DNA of 64,000 nt from Streptomyces sp. NRRL B-3428 (GTDB lineage: Bacteria > Actinomycetota > Actinomycetes > Streptomycetales > Streptomycetaceae). The notes beneath the pieces were generated by a model. The model was not told where the DNA came from and searched no databases. It saw only the letters and a list, made by a program, of their open reading frames with translations. The stretch covers positions 248,001 to 312,000 of the forward strand of contig JOGW01000012.1 of the NCBI GenBank assembly GCA_000721375.1, written 5' to 3'. Position numbers and translations under genes: made by a program. This document shows, one piece after another, positions 34,906 through 42,319 of the stretch. Numbering within the stretch: position 1 is the first letter of the stretch; the number at the start of each line of letters is the position of its first letter.

Positions 34906-36089
34906 GCGGGCGGTACGCCCAGCGGCGGCTCGCACTGCGGTCGGGGCCCGCGGGGTGGCTCGCGGTGGGTCTCCTGACGGCCGGAGCGGTCGCCAACCTG
35001 TGCGCCCCCGGGGCGACTTCGGCGGGACCGCTGGTGGCGATGGCCTGTGTGACGGCCGGCGTGGCCATGTCGCTGCGCGGCGCATCGGCGCTCCTCACCG
35101 TCGCCTTGGCGGCGGACGCACTGATCGCCGCCCGGCACGGCTGCCTCGACGAGTTCCGTGGCTTCGGCGTCGAGGCCACCGTGCCGCTGGGCGCGGCCGT
35201 CGGGCTCTACCTCAACCGGCTGGCGGGCCGGTACGGCCGCCGGATGCGCGCGGTCAGCGCGGTGGCCGAGCAAGCCCAGCGGGCCATCCTGCCCACCCCG
35301 CCCAAACGGCTCGGCCCGCTCGCCGTCGCGGTCCGCTACCAGGCGGCGGAACGCGAGGCGCGGATCGGCGGTGACCTCTACGCGGTACAGCAGACCCGGT
35401 TCGGCACCCGGCTGCTGATCGGCGATGTACGCGGCAAGGGCATGGGCGCGGTCGGCGCCGCGTCCGTCGTGCTCGGCGCGTTCCGCGAGGCCGCCGATGA
35501 GGCCGTCTCGCTCCCCCGGCTCGCCGAGCGTCTCGAGCACGCACTGCTGCGCGAGGCCGCGCACGGCGCGGGTGAGGCAGGCGTGGAGGGGTTCACCACC
35601 GCGCTGCTCGGTGAGATCACTCCCGACGGTGCGACCCTGCGCCTGCTCAACCGGGGTCACCCCGCCCCGTACCTCCTGCACGGCGACGAGGTGCGGGCGC
35701 TGCATCCGGCCGAGCCCGATCTCCCGCTCGGCCTGGGCCGGTTGAGCGAGCGGCACGCCGTACCGGACACGTTTCCACTGCCGTACGGGGCCGTCCTGCT
35801 GCTGATCACGGATGGTGTGACGGAGGCACGCGACCCCGAAGGCACCTTCTACGACCCGGTCGAGCGGCTCGCGGGGCACGGCCGGTTCGACCACCCGCAG
35901 ACCGCCATCGACGTCCTGATGGCTGATGTCCGCAACTGGGCGACGGGCAACACGCACGACGACATGGCGGTACTCGCCGTACGCCGCGCGGATGCCAGGC
36001 CGGTGGTGGAGTGCCCGCTGCGCCGGCTCGGTCTGCGCAGGGAGGGGGTGTCGCGACTGGCTCGCGTGCGGTGTGGTGAGCCGCGGTGA
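34902..36089 (+). CDS. membrane SpoIIE-type PP2C phosphatase
   Basis: Product of 395 residues from GTG 34902, which overlaps the upstream stop codon (GTGA). About four membrane segments occupy residues 15-110. The cytoplasmic phosphatase follows, with metal-binding RIGGDLYAV and IGDVRGKGMGA, then GEITPDGATLRLLNRGHPAPYLL, ITDGVTEARD and HDDMAVLAVR. SpoIIE-like phosphatases usually dephosphorylate anti-sigma antagonists with a STAS domain; one is encoded about 2.2 kb downstream (38245-38625), a possible substrate. A tandem repeat starts at the base after its stop codon. Confidence 0.88.
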   Translation: MSGRYAQRRLALRSGPAGWLAVGLLTAGAVANLCAPGATSAGPLVAMACVTAGVAMSLRGASALLTVALAADALIAARHGCLDEFRGFGVEATVPLGAAVGLYLNRLAGRYGRRMRAVSAVAEQAQRAILPTPPKRLGPLAVAVRYQAAEREARIGGDLYAVQQTRFGTRLLIGDVRGKGMGAVGAASVVLGAFREAADEAVSLPRLAERLEHALLREAAHGAGEAGVEGFTTALLGEITPDGATLRLLNRGHPAPYLLHGDEVRALHPAEPDLPLGLGRLSERHAVPDTFPLPYGAVLLLITDGVTEARDPEGTFYDPVERLAGHGRFDHPQTAIDVLMADVRNWATGNTHDDMAVLAVRRADARPVVECPLRRLGLRREGVSRLARVRCGEPR

Positions 36090-36160
36090 CTGAACGTGGA
36101 GGGCTCAACGTGGAGGGCTCAACGTGCGGGCCGCACGCAGGGGGCTGAACGTGCGGGCCG
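36090..36160. repeat. imperfect 14-16-bp tandem repeat after a stop codon
   Basis: Units CTGAACGTGGAGGG (36090-36103) and CTCAACGTGGAGGG (36104-36117), a longer unit at 36118-36144 and CTGAACGTGCGGGCCG (36145-36160). The array starts at the first base after the phosphatase stop codon. Confidence 0.75.
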
Positions 36161-36212
36161 ACTTCGTAGGGCACGCACTCCGCCGTGCCGTGTCGCCGTC
36201 TAGGCTCGACGC

Positions 36213-37199
36213 ATGCCCGGTGACGGAGAGTTCAAGAGGGACCAGAACTACATCACGACGCGGATCACGGCCGACGGCCGCGACGGTTTCCCCGTGGAGG
36301 CGGGTCGCTATCGGCTGGTCATCGCCCGCGCCTGCCCCTGGGCCAACAGGGCAGCGATCGTACGGCGGTTGACGGGGCTCGAGAGCGCCCTGTCGATGGG
36401 GATCGCGGGACCGCTGCACGACGAGCGCAGCTGGTCGTTCGATCTCGACCCCGGCGGCCGCGACCCCGTGCTCGGCATTGAGCGCCTGCAAGAGGCGTTC
36501 TTCGAGCGGGACCCCGACTACCCTCGCGGCATCACGGTGCCCGCGATCGTCGACATCCCGACCGGGCAGGTGGTCACCAACGACTTCGCGCAGATCACAC
36601 TGGATCTCGGGAGCGAGTGGACCGCACACCACCGGGACGGGGCGCCCGACCTGTATCCGGACAAGCTGCGGGACGAGATCGACGACGTCGCCGCCCAGGT
36701 GTTCACCGATGTCAACAACGGTGTCTACCGGTGCGGTTTCGCCACCTCGCAAGAGGCGTACGACAAGGCGTACCGCCAACTGTGGGACCGTCTCGACCGG
36801 TTGGAGCAGCGGCTCACGACCCGTCGTTACCTCGTGGGCAATGCGATCACCGAGGCGGATGTGCGCCTGTTCCCCACGCTGGTCCGCTTCGACGCCGTCT
36901 ACCACGGCCACTTCAAGTGCAACCGGAACAAGCTCACGGAGTTGCCCGCGCTGTGGGCGTACGCGCGCGATCTCTTCCAGACGCCCGGCTTCGGCGACAC
37001 CATCGACTTCGAGCAGACCAAGGCCCACTACTACGGCGTGCACCGCACCATCAATCCGAGCGGGATCGTTCCGCACGGTCCGGACACGAGCGGCTGGCTG
37101 ACCCCGCACGGCCGGGAGGCGCTGGGCGGGCGGCCGTTCGGCGACGGCACCGCGCCCGGGCCGCCCCCTGTCGCGGAGCGGGTACCACCGCCGGCCTGA
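36213..37199 (+). CDS. glutathione-transferase-fold hydroquinone reductase (mycothiol-type likely)
   Basis: Product of 328 residues of the ECM4/YqjG (Xi-class) family: thioredoxin-like N-terminus with the catalytic motif ACPWANR (Cys41) and an all-helical C-terminal domain (RYLVGNAITEADVRLFPTLVRFDAVYHGHFKCN). In glutathione organisms these enzymes reduce S-glutathionyl-hydroquinones. Streptomyces make mycothiol rather than glutathione, so S-mycothionyl-hydroquinones are the likely substrates. The active site has N where glutathione enzymes usually have H (CPWAHR). No Shine-Dalgarno sequence is clear. The fructosamine kinase gene follows after 14 bp. Confidence 0.87.
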   Translation: MPGDGEFKRDQNYITTRITADGRDGFPVEAGRYRLVIARACPWANRAAIVRRLTGLESALSMGIAGPLHDERSWSFDLDPGGRDPVLGIERLQEAFFERDPDYPRGITVPAIVDIPTGQVVTNDFAQITLDLGSEWTAHHRDGAPDLYPDKLRDEIDDVAAQVFTDVNNGVYRCGFATSQEAYDKAYRQLWDRLDRLEQRLTTRRYLVGNAITEADVRLFPTLVRFDAVYHGHFKCNRNKLTELPALWAYARDLFQTPGFGDTIDFEQTKAHYYGVHRTINPSGIVPHGPDTSGWLTPHGREALGGRPFGDGTAPGPPPVAERVPPPA

Positions 37200-37213
37200 C
37201 CTACGCTGGGCGG

Positions 37214-38074
37214 GTGCCCTCCCTTGATCCGGCGGCGGCGGCCGCACTGCACACCGGCGGCTCCCCCTCGGGCGTACGGGCACACTCCGGAGCGCTCTGG
37301 CAGGTCGAACTCGCCGACGGGCGCTCGGTCATGGTGAAGCAGGACCGGGCGCCGGGGGCGACGCGCGCCGAATGGGCCGGACTGAGGTGGCTGGCCGCGT
37401 CGGGCGCGGTGCGCATCCCCGAGGTGTTCGGCCGGGACGAGCGCTGGCTGGTGACGCAGCGGGTGGTCACCGGCCTGCCGGGTGTCGCGGCGGCCAGGGA
37501 ACTGGGCTCCGGGCTGGCCCGTATGCACGCGGCGGGCGCCCCGGCGTTCGGTACGCCGCCGCCGGACGGCCCCGCGCAGGCGTACATCGGACAGGCCCCG
37601 ATGCGCAACAACCCCCGTGCCACCTGGCCGACTTGGTATGCGGAGGATCGCGTCCTGCCGTATCTCCGCGCCGCAGTCGACGCGGGCACGCTGCGCCCGC
37701 ACGAGGCGGCAGTCGTCGAGCGGGTCTGCGCGCAACTGCCCGCCCTGTCGGGCCCGCCCGAACCCCCGGCCCGGCTGCACGGCGACCTCTGGAACGGCAA
37801 CGTCCTGTGGGGCGCGGACGGCCATGTGTACCTCATCGACCCCGCGGCCCACGGCGGCCACCGTGAAACCGACCTCGCCATGCTCCATCTCTTCGGCTGC
37901 CCCCACCTGCCGTCGATCATGGAGGGTTACGAGGAGATCGCACCGCTCACGACGGGCTGGCGCACGCGCGTCGCCCTGCACCAGCTCTTCCCGCTCCTGG
38001 TGCACACGGTCCTCTTCGGCCGGGACTACGCAGCACAGACGCTGAGCGCCGCGCGGGCGGCACTCGCTCTTTGA
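37214..38074 (+). CDS. fructosamine/ketosamine-3-kinase family protein
   Basis: Product of 286 residues with a protein-kinase-like (APH) fold. The catalytic loop is HGDLWNGNVLW and the metal-binding segment is LIDPAAHGGHRETDLAML, both diagnostic of fructosamine kinases. They phosphorylate sugar amines on glycated proteins or metabolites, so that the adduct is released. GTG 37214 has no Shine-Dalgarno sequence; TACGCT lies seven bases before it, so the transcript may be leaderless. It follows the hydroquinone reductase gene closely, and both are damage-repair functions. Confidence 0.87.
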   Translation: MPSLDPAAAAALHTGGSPSGVRAHSGALWQVELADGRSVMVKQDRAPGATRAEWAGLRWLAASGAVRIPEVFGRDERWLVTQRVVTGLPGVAAARELGSGLARMHAAGAPAFGTPPPDGPAQAYIGQAPMRNNPRATWPTWYAEDRVLPYLRAAVDAGTLRPHEAAVVERVCAQLPALSGPPEPPARLHGDLWNGNVLWGADGHVYLIDPAAHGGHRETDLAMLHLFGCPHLPSIMEGYEEIAPLTTGWRTRVALHQLFPLLVHTVLFGRDYAAQTLSAARAALAL

Positions 38075-38146
38075 CGCCCCTCACAGGTACCCCACACGAG
38101 TGAGCACTAGAACTCACATACGCAGGAACAGCCCGCCGCTGACCCG

Positions 38147-38171
38147 GCATCACCGTCCCTCGCAGGGGTAC
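38147..38171 (+). promoter_or_regulatory. SigB-type (general stress) promoter before the STAS gene
   Basis: GCAT (38147-38150), 15-bp spacer, GGGTAC (38166-38171). This fits the Streptomyces sigma-B consensus GNNT-N14-16-GGGTAY and lies 74 bp before the anti-sigma-antagonist start. Confidence 0.7.
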
Positions 38172-38244
38172 TTGCCGTCACGGACTGGGACGGCATCGCC
38201 ATCCGGGCGGTACGCCACACGACGCCGAACCAAGGTGAAAGCCC

Positions 38245-38625
38245 GTGCCCCACACGAACCATTCCACGGTGACACCGCGCACCGGCGGAACCGTTTTCAG
38301 CCTCACCGGAGAACTCGACTGCGCCTCCGCGCCGACGTTGTGCGAGGCCCTGGCGGCCTTGCCACTGACCGCCGGCGAACTCCTGGTCATCGATCTGACG
38401 CAGGTCTCCTTCTGCGACTCCAGCGGCGCGGACGCCCTCGTCTCGGCACGCAACACGGCCCTGGCCCGCCGAGCGGCCATCACGGTCACCGGTCTGCGGC
38501 CCATCGTGTCGAAGGTGCTGCAGATCACGGGAGTTGCCGCCGTACTGCCGTACTTCGCTTCCGCCGACGAGGCCTTCGAAGCCTGGCTCGCACCGCACGC
38601 GTCCGCCGCCCCCGAGTGCACCTAG
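38245..38625 (+). CDS. STAS-domain anti-sigma factor antagonist
   Basis: Product of 126 residues with a single STAS domain. The phosphorylation site is FCDSSGADALVSA, the usual D-S-S-G motif. In its unphosphorylated state such a protein binds an anti-sigma kinase and frees a SigB-family sigma factor. GTG start at 38245 with AAGGTGAAAG before it. The upstream promoter itself looks SigB-dependent, which would give positive feedback. Possible partners in the window are the SpoIIE-type phosphatase (34902) and the SigB-like sigma factor (51164). No anti-sigma kinase is present here. Confidence 0.88.
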   Translation: MPHTNHSTVTPRTGGTVFSLTGELDCASAPTLCEALAALPLTAGELLVIDLTQVSFCDSSGADALVSARNTALARRAAITVTGLRPIVSKVLQITGVAAVLPYFASADEAFEAWLAPHASAAPECT

Positions 38626-38640
38626 GGGCTGTCCGGACGC

Positions 38641-39681
38641 TCAGGCCGAATCCCGCACGATCAGCTCCGGGTCGAACACCACGGACGTGGGGGTGTCCCG
38701 CTTGCCACGGATGTGCTCCTCCAGGAGCCGGGCCATCTCCGCGGCCATGTCCTCCACCGGCTGGCGCACGGTGGTGAGCTGAGGGCTGCACGTGACGGCG
38801 ATGGTCGAGTCGTCGAAACCGATGACCGCCACGTCCTGCGGGATCCGGCGGCCGTGTTCGCGCAGCACCTGGCAGACGCCCTGTGCCATGAGGTCGTTCG
38901 CGGCGAACACCCCGTCCAGGTCCGGGTGTTCGGTGAGCAGACCGGCCATCGCGGCCATACCGCTGGACAGGGTGAATCCGCCTTCGGCTATCGGTACGTA
39001 CGGGTGTCCCTGGCGGGCCATCGCGTCCCGGAACCCGTCGAGCCGGTCCTGGCTCGCGCGGACGTCCAGCGGACCGGCCACGGTGACGATCCTGCGGCAG
39101 CCGCGGGCGAGCAGATGGTCGGCCGCCTGGCGTCCGCCGTCGCGGTGGTCCAGGTCGACGAAGCTCAGGGCTACCGGCCGGGCCGGCCGGGCGAAGAGCA
39201 CGGCGGGCAGCCCCTCGGCGGCGAGCTGCGCCGGCAGTGGGTCCTCGGGGTGGGTGGACACCACGAGCGCCCCGTCGGCGCTGCCCTGGCGCAGATAGGC
39301 GAGGACCTCCGCGCGGGCCTCGGCGTTCTCCGCGAACATCAGGACCGGATGCATCAGGCGCGGGCGGAGCTGTCCGATGACTCCGCTGACCACACGCCCG
39401 AAGAACGGGTCGGCGAACACCCGCGCGGTGAAGCCGTTCTGGTCCTGGGACGAGACGTCCCCCGCGCCGGAGACCACGAGGGCGACCGTGCCGCTGCGCC
39501 GCGTGACCAGCGATCTGGCCGCGCGGTTGGGCGAGTATCCGGTACGTTCGATCGCCCGGCGCACCAGGTCCTGGATGCTCGGGTCGACGTTGCGCACACC
39601 GTTGATGACCCGGGACACGGTGGCCCGGGACACTCCGGCTTCCCTGGCGACGTCCTCCAGGGTCGGGGCCTGTCGGTTCAT
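38641..39681 (-). CDS. LacI-family repressor of the beta-glucan locus
   Basis: Product of 346 residues. The N-terminal HTH is TLEDVAREAGVSRATVSRVINGVRNV and the rest is a periplasmic-binding-protein-like effector domain (VIGFDDSTIAVTCSPQLTTVRQPVEDMA). It would bind an oligosaccharide released by the neighbouring glucanases. It is the last gene of a - strand run with GH3, a GH-A hydrolase and DUF1996. Copies of a GAGAGCGCTC-centred palindrome occur 36 bp upstream of its own ATG and twice in the divergent DUF1996/GH55 promoter region, so it is the probable regulator of all of them. ATG 39681 is chosen because the HTH starts seven residues later. Confidence 0.9.
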   Translation of the reverse strand: MNRQAPTLEDVAREAGVSRATVSRVINGVRNVDPSIQDLVRRAIERTGYSPNRAARSLVTRRSGTVALVVSGAGDVSSQDQNGFTARVFADPFFGRVVSGVIGQLRPRLMHPVLMFAENAEARAEVLAYLRQGSADGALVVSTHPEDPLPAQLAAEGLPAVLFARPARPVALSFVDLDHRDGGRQAADHLLARGCRRIVTVAGPLDVRASQDRLDGFRDAMARQGHPYVPIAEGGFTLSSGMAAMAGLLTEHPDLDGVFAANDLMAQGVCQVLREHGRRIPQDVAVIGFDDSTIAVTCSPQLTTVRQPVEDMAAEMARLLEEHIRGKRDTPTSVVFDPELIVRDSA

Positions 39682-39714
39682 GCCCGCACCATAACCGTGG
39701 GCACGGGTGGCTGA

Positions 39715-39728
39715 ATAGAGCGCTCTCC
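39715..39728. promoter_or_regulatory. LacI-type operator, copy 1 (before lacI)
   Basis: AGAGCGCTCT (39717-39726) is a perfect 10-bp palindrome inside a half-degenerate copy of the 14-bp motif GGAGAGCGCTCTCC. It lies between the GH3 and lacI genes. Confidence 0.7.
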
Positions 39729-39805
39729 CATGATCGTTGGCCTGCCGGCACCACAAGATCCTCCGGCGGGTGGAGCAGCCGGCCGGTCGAGCAGCCGCCC
39801 CGGCG

Positions 39806-42247
39806 TCAGCCGACCAGCCGCGCCTCCAGGGTCAGCCGGGTGTCGCCGGACGACCGTCCGATCAGGAACCGGCACCGTCCGGGCTCGACCCTCCACCCGT
39901 GTTCGGCCTCCGACCAGTACCTCAACAGCCTTGCCGGTACGTGCACTTCGGCCACGGTCTCCGTGCCCGGCGCGGCGCGCACCGCCGCGTAGCCCACGAG
40001 CCTGCGCTCCGGGTACTCCACCGCCGCGTCCGGCCGCGTCAGATAGACCTGGACGACCTCGCGGCCTTCCCTGGGCCCGGTGTTACGGACGCGCACCGCG
40101 AGGGCGAGGTCCTCGCCCGGGCGGATATCGGACGGCCCCGAGACCTCCTCGTACGCCCAGGCCGTATAGCCGAGGCCGTGTCCGAACCAGTACGCCGGTG
40201 CGCGCCGGCCCCGTTGCGCCCAGGCGCGGTGGCCGATGTGCAGGCCTTCGGTGTAGTCGAGGCGGCCCGCGACCGGCCGGGTCGCGGTGACCGGGGCGTC
40301 GGCCAGGCGCACGGGCCAGGTGGTGGGCAACCGGCCGCCGGGTTCGACACGGCCGAAGAGCACATCGGCAAGGGCGCCGCCCGCTTCCTGGCCGGGGAAC
40401 CACGACAGGAGCAGCGCGCCGACGTCCTCACGCCAGGGCAGTTCCACCGGGCCCCCGCTGTTGACGACGGCCACCGTCCGCGGGTTGGCCGCCGCCACCG
40501 CCCGTACCAGCGTGTCCTGCTCCTCGCCGAGGGCGAGCGAATCCCGGTCGCTGCCTTCGCACTCGGTGTGCTCGGTGGTGCCCACGACCACGACCACCGC
40601 GTCCGCGCCACGGGCCGCCGCCACGGCTTCGGTCACGGACTCGTCGAAGTCGGCCACGGGAGGCGCCGCGCTCAGCACCGTCGCCCGCCCGGTGTCCGGC
40701 GCCAGCTGCCGGGTGGCCACCACAAGGACCTCGCGCCCCGCGACCAGTTCCACCTCCGCTTCCCGCACCGGCGGATTCACGTGGACGATCGCCGGATCGT
40801 CCGTCTCGCGCGGGAACTCGCCGTCCAGGACGACCACTTCGTCGACCACGAGCCGCATCCGCCCGAACCCCGCGAGACCCAGCCGCCATCTCCCCGAGAC
40901 CGGCGGGCGCAGCCGGGCGCTGAGCTCCACCGTGTGCGCCCGCGGCTCCACAGTCGGTTCCAACTGCCTTCCTGACGTGCGGTGTTCGGAGTGCAGCGGG
41001 TAGCCGTCCTCGTCGAGGACGCGCAGCCGCAGACCAGGTTCGCCGTCCACCGGGTCGTCGCACAGCTTCTGGTCGAGCGGTGGCGCCGGGCTCCACGGCG
41101 CGGGACCGGGCACGTGCACGACGCGGGCGCGCCCGCGCAGTACGGCCCGGATGCCGTCCAGGAACGACACCTCCGCATGCGGGAAGACCCCCGCGCTGCC
41201 GCCGCCCTGGGTGCGGGTGCGCGCGGCATGCGCACCGATCACCGCGATCGTCGACAGCGCGGACGGATCGAGCGGCAGCACCTGACGGTTGGTGAGCAGC
41301 ACCATCCCGGACGCGGCCGCGCGCCGCACCAGCTTCCGGCTGTCAACAGCGCGCGGACCGGCCGCCAGACTCCTGCCCCTCACCGGCCTCGGCTCCGCGC
41401 GCTGGAGCCACGCGGCGAGCCGCAGCAGCCGGCGCACCTTGTCGTCCACCGCCTCCTGCGAGACGCGCCCCTCCTCGACCGCCTTCAACAGGGCTTCACC
41501 CCAAGGCCCTTCGGGCCCGGGCATCACCAGGTCGAGTCCGGCGGCCGCGGTGTCGGCGGTGGTGCGCACGGCGCCCCAGTCCGAGACGACCACCCCGTCG
41601 AAGCCCCACTGGCTCTTGAGCGGATCGGTCAGCAGCGGACTCGCGCTCATGGTGGTGCCGTCGACCCGGTTGTAGGAGGCCATGACCAGGCGTACGCCCG
41701 CCTCCACCGCCGCTTCGAACGGCGCCAGATACACCTCGCGCAACACCCGCTCCGCCACCCGGACATCGACCGTGAGCCGGTCGGTCTCCGCGTCATTGGC
41801 CACGTAGTGCTTGGCCGCGGCCGCCACACCTTGCGCCTGGATCCCGCGGATCAGCGCCGCCCCGGTCCGCCCCGTCAGTTCGGGGTCCTCGGAGAAGCAC
41901 TCGAAGTGCCTGCCGCCGAGCGGGCTGCGGTGGAGATTGAGGTTGGGCGCCAGGACCACGTCCACGCCCTTGCGCCGCGCTTCGGCGGCGAGCAGTCCGC
42001 CGAGGGACTCGACCAGCTCCTCGTCCCAGGTGGCCGCGAGCGCCGAGGCCGAGGGCAGCAGCACCGAAGTGCCGCGTTCGTCCCAGGTCTGGCCCCGGAC
42101 CCCTGCGGGCCCGTCCGAGAGCACCAACTCCCGCAGCTGTACCGCCGGTTCGGCGTGCGTACGCCAGACGGTGGCGCCGGTGAGCAGCCGGACCTTGGCG
42201 GCCTGGGTCAGTTTCTCGAGCAGCCGGTCGAGTTCCTCGTCGTTCAC
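39806..42247 (-). CDS. intracellular GH3 beta-glucosidase with PA14-like insert
   Basis: Product of 813 residues without a signal peptide. The GH3 barrel has the substrate-binding KHYVANDAETDR and the nucleophile in VVVSDWGA (Asp223). The alpha/beta sandwich contains TEHTECEGSDRDSL, which holds the likely acid/base Glu. A PA14-like beta domain is inserted at about 370-500 and a fibronectin-III-like domain ends the protein. It would split short beta-glucosides to glucose in the cytosol. It lies in the - strand run downstream of two secreted proteins and upstream of the LacI repressor, so it probably finishes what the extracellular glucanases start. Confidence 0.9.
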   Translation of the reverse strand: MNDEELDRLLEKLTQAAKVRLLTGATVWRTHAEPAVQLRELVLSDGPAGVRGQTWDERGTSVLLPSASALAATWDEELVESLGGLLAAEARRKGVDVVLAPNLNLHRSPLGGRHFECFSEDPELTGRTGAALIRGIQAQGVAAAAKHYVANDAETDRLTVDVRVAERVLREVYLAPFEAAVEAGVRLVMASYNRVDGTTMSASPLLTDPLKSQWGFDGVVVSDWGAVRTTADTAAAGLDLVMPGPEGPWGEALLKAVEEGRVSQEAVDDKVRRLLRLAAWLQRAEPRPVRGRSLAAGPRAVDSRKLVRRAAASGMVLLTNRQVLPLDPSALSTIAVIGAHAARTRTQGGGSAGVFPHAEVSFLDGIRAVLRGRARVVHVPGPAPWSPAPPLDQKLCDDPVDGEPGLRLRVLDEDGYPLHSEHRTSGRQLEPTVEPRAHTVELSARLRPPVSGRWRLGLAGFGRMRLVVDEVVVLDGEFPRETDDPAIVHVNPPVREAEVELVAGREVLVVATRQLAPDTGRATVLSAAPPVADFDESVTEAVAAARGADAVVVVVGTTEHTECEGSDRDSLALGEEQDTLVRAVAAANPRTVAVVNSGGPVELPWREDVGALLLSWFPGQEAGGALADVLFGRVEPGGRLPTTWPVRLADAPVTATRPVAGRLDYTEGLHIGHRAWAQRGRRAPAYWFGHGLGYTAWAYEEVSGPSDIRPGEDLALAVRVRNTGPREGREVVQVYLTRPDAAVEYPERRLVGYAAVRAAPGTETVAEVHVPARLLRYWSEAEHGWRVEPGRCRFLIGRSSGDTRLTLEARLVG

Positions 42248-42256
42248 TCAGACCTT

Positions 42257-42319
42257 CTTTCCTTGAACGTGCGGCTCACTGTCCTCGAGCCTGCGGATCA
42301 CTCTCTTCGAGCCTGCGGC
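42257..42319. repeat. 22-bp tandem repeat, about three units, after a stop codon
   Basis: On the - strand, units run 42319-42298, 42297-42276 and a diverged 42275-42257 (form GCCGCAGGCTCGAAGAGAGTGA). The array starts at the first base after the GH-A hydrolase stop codon. Confidence 0.8.
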
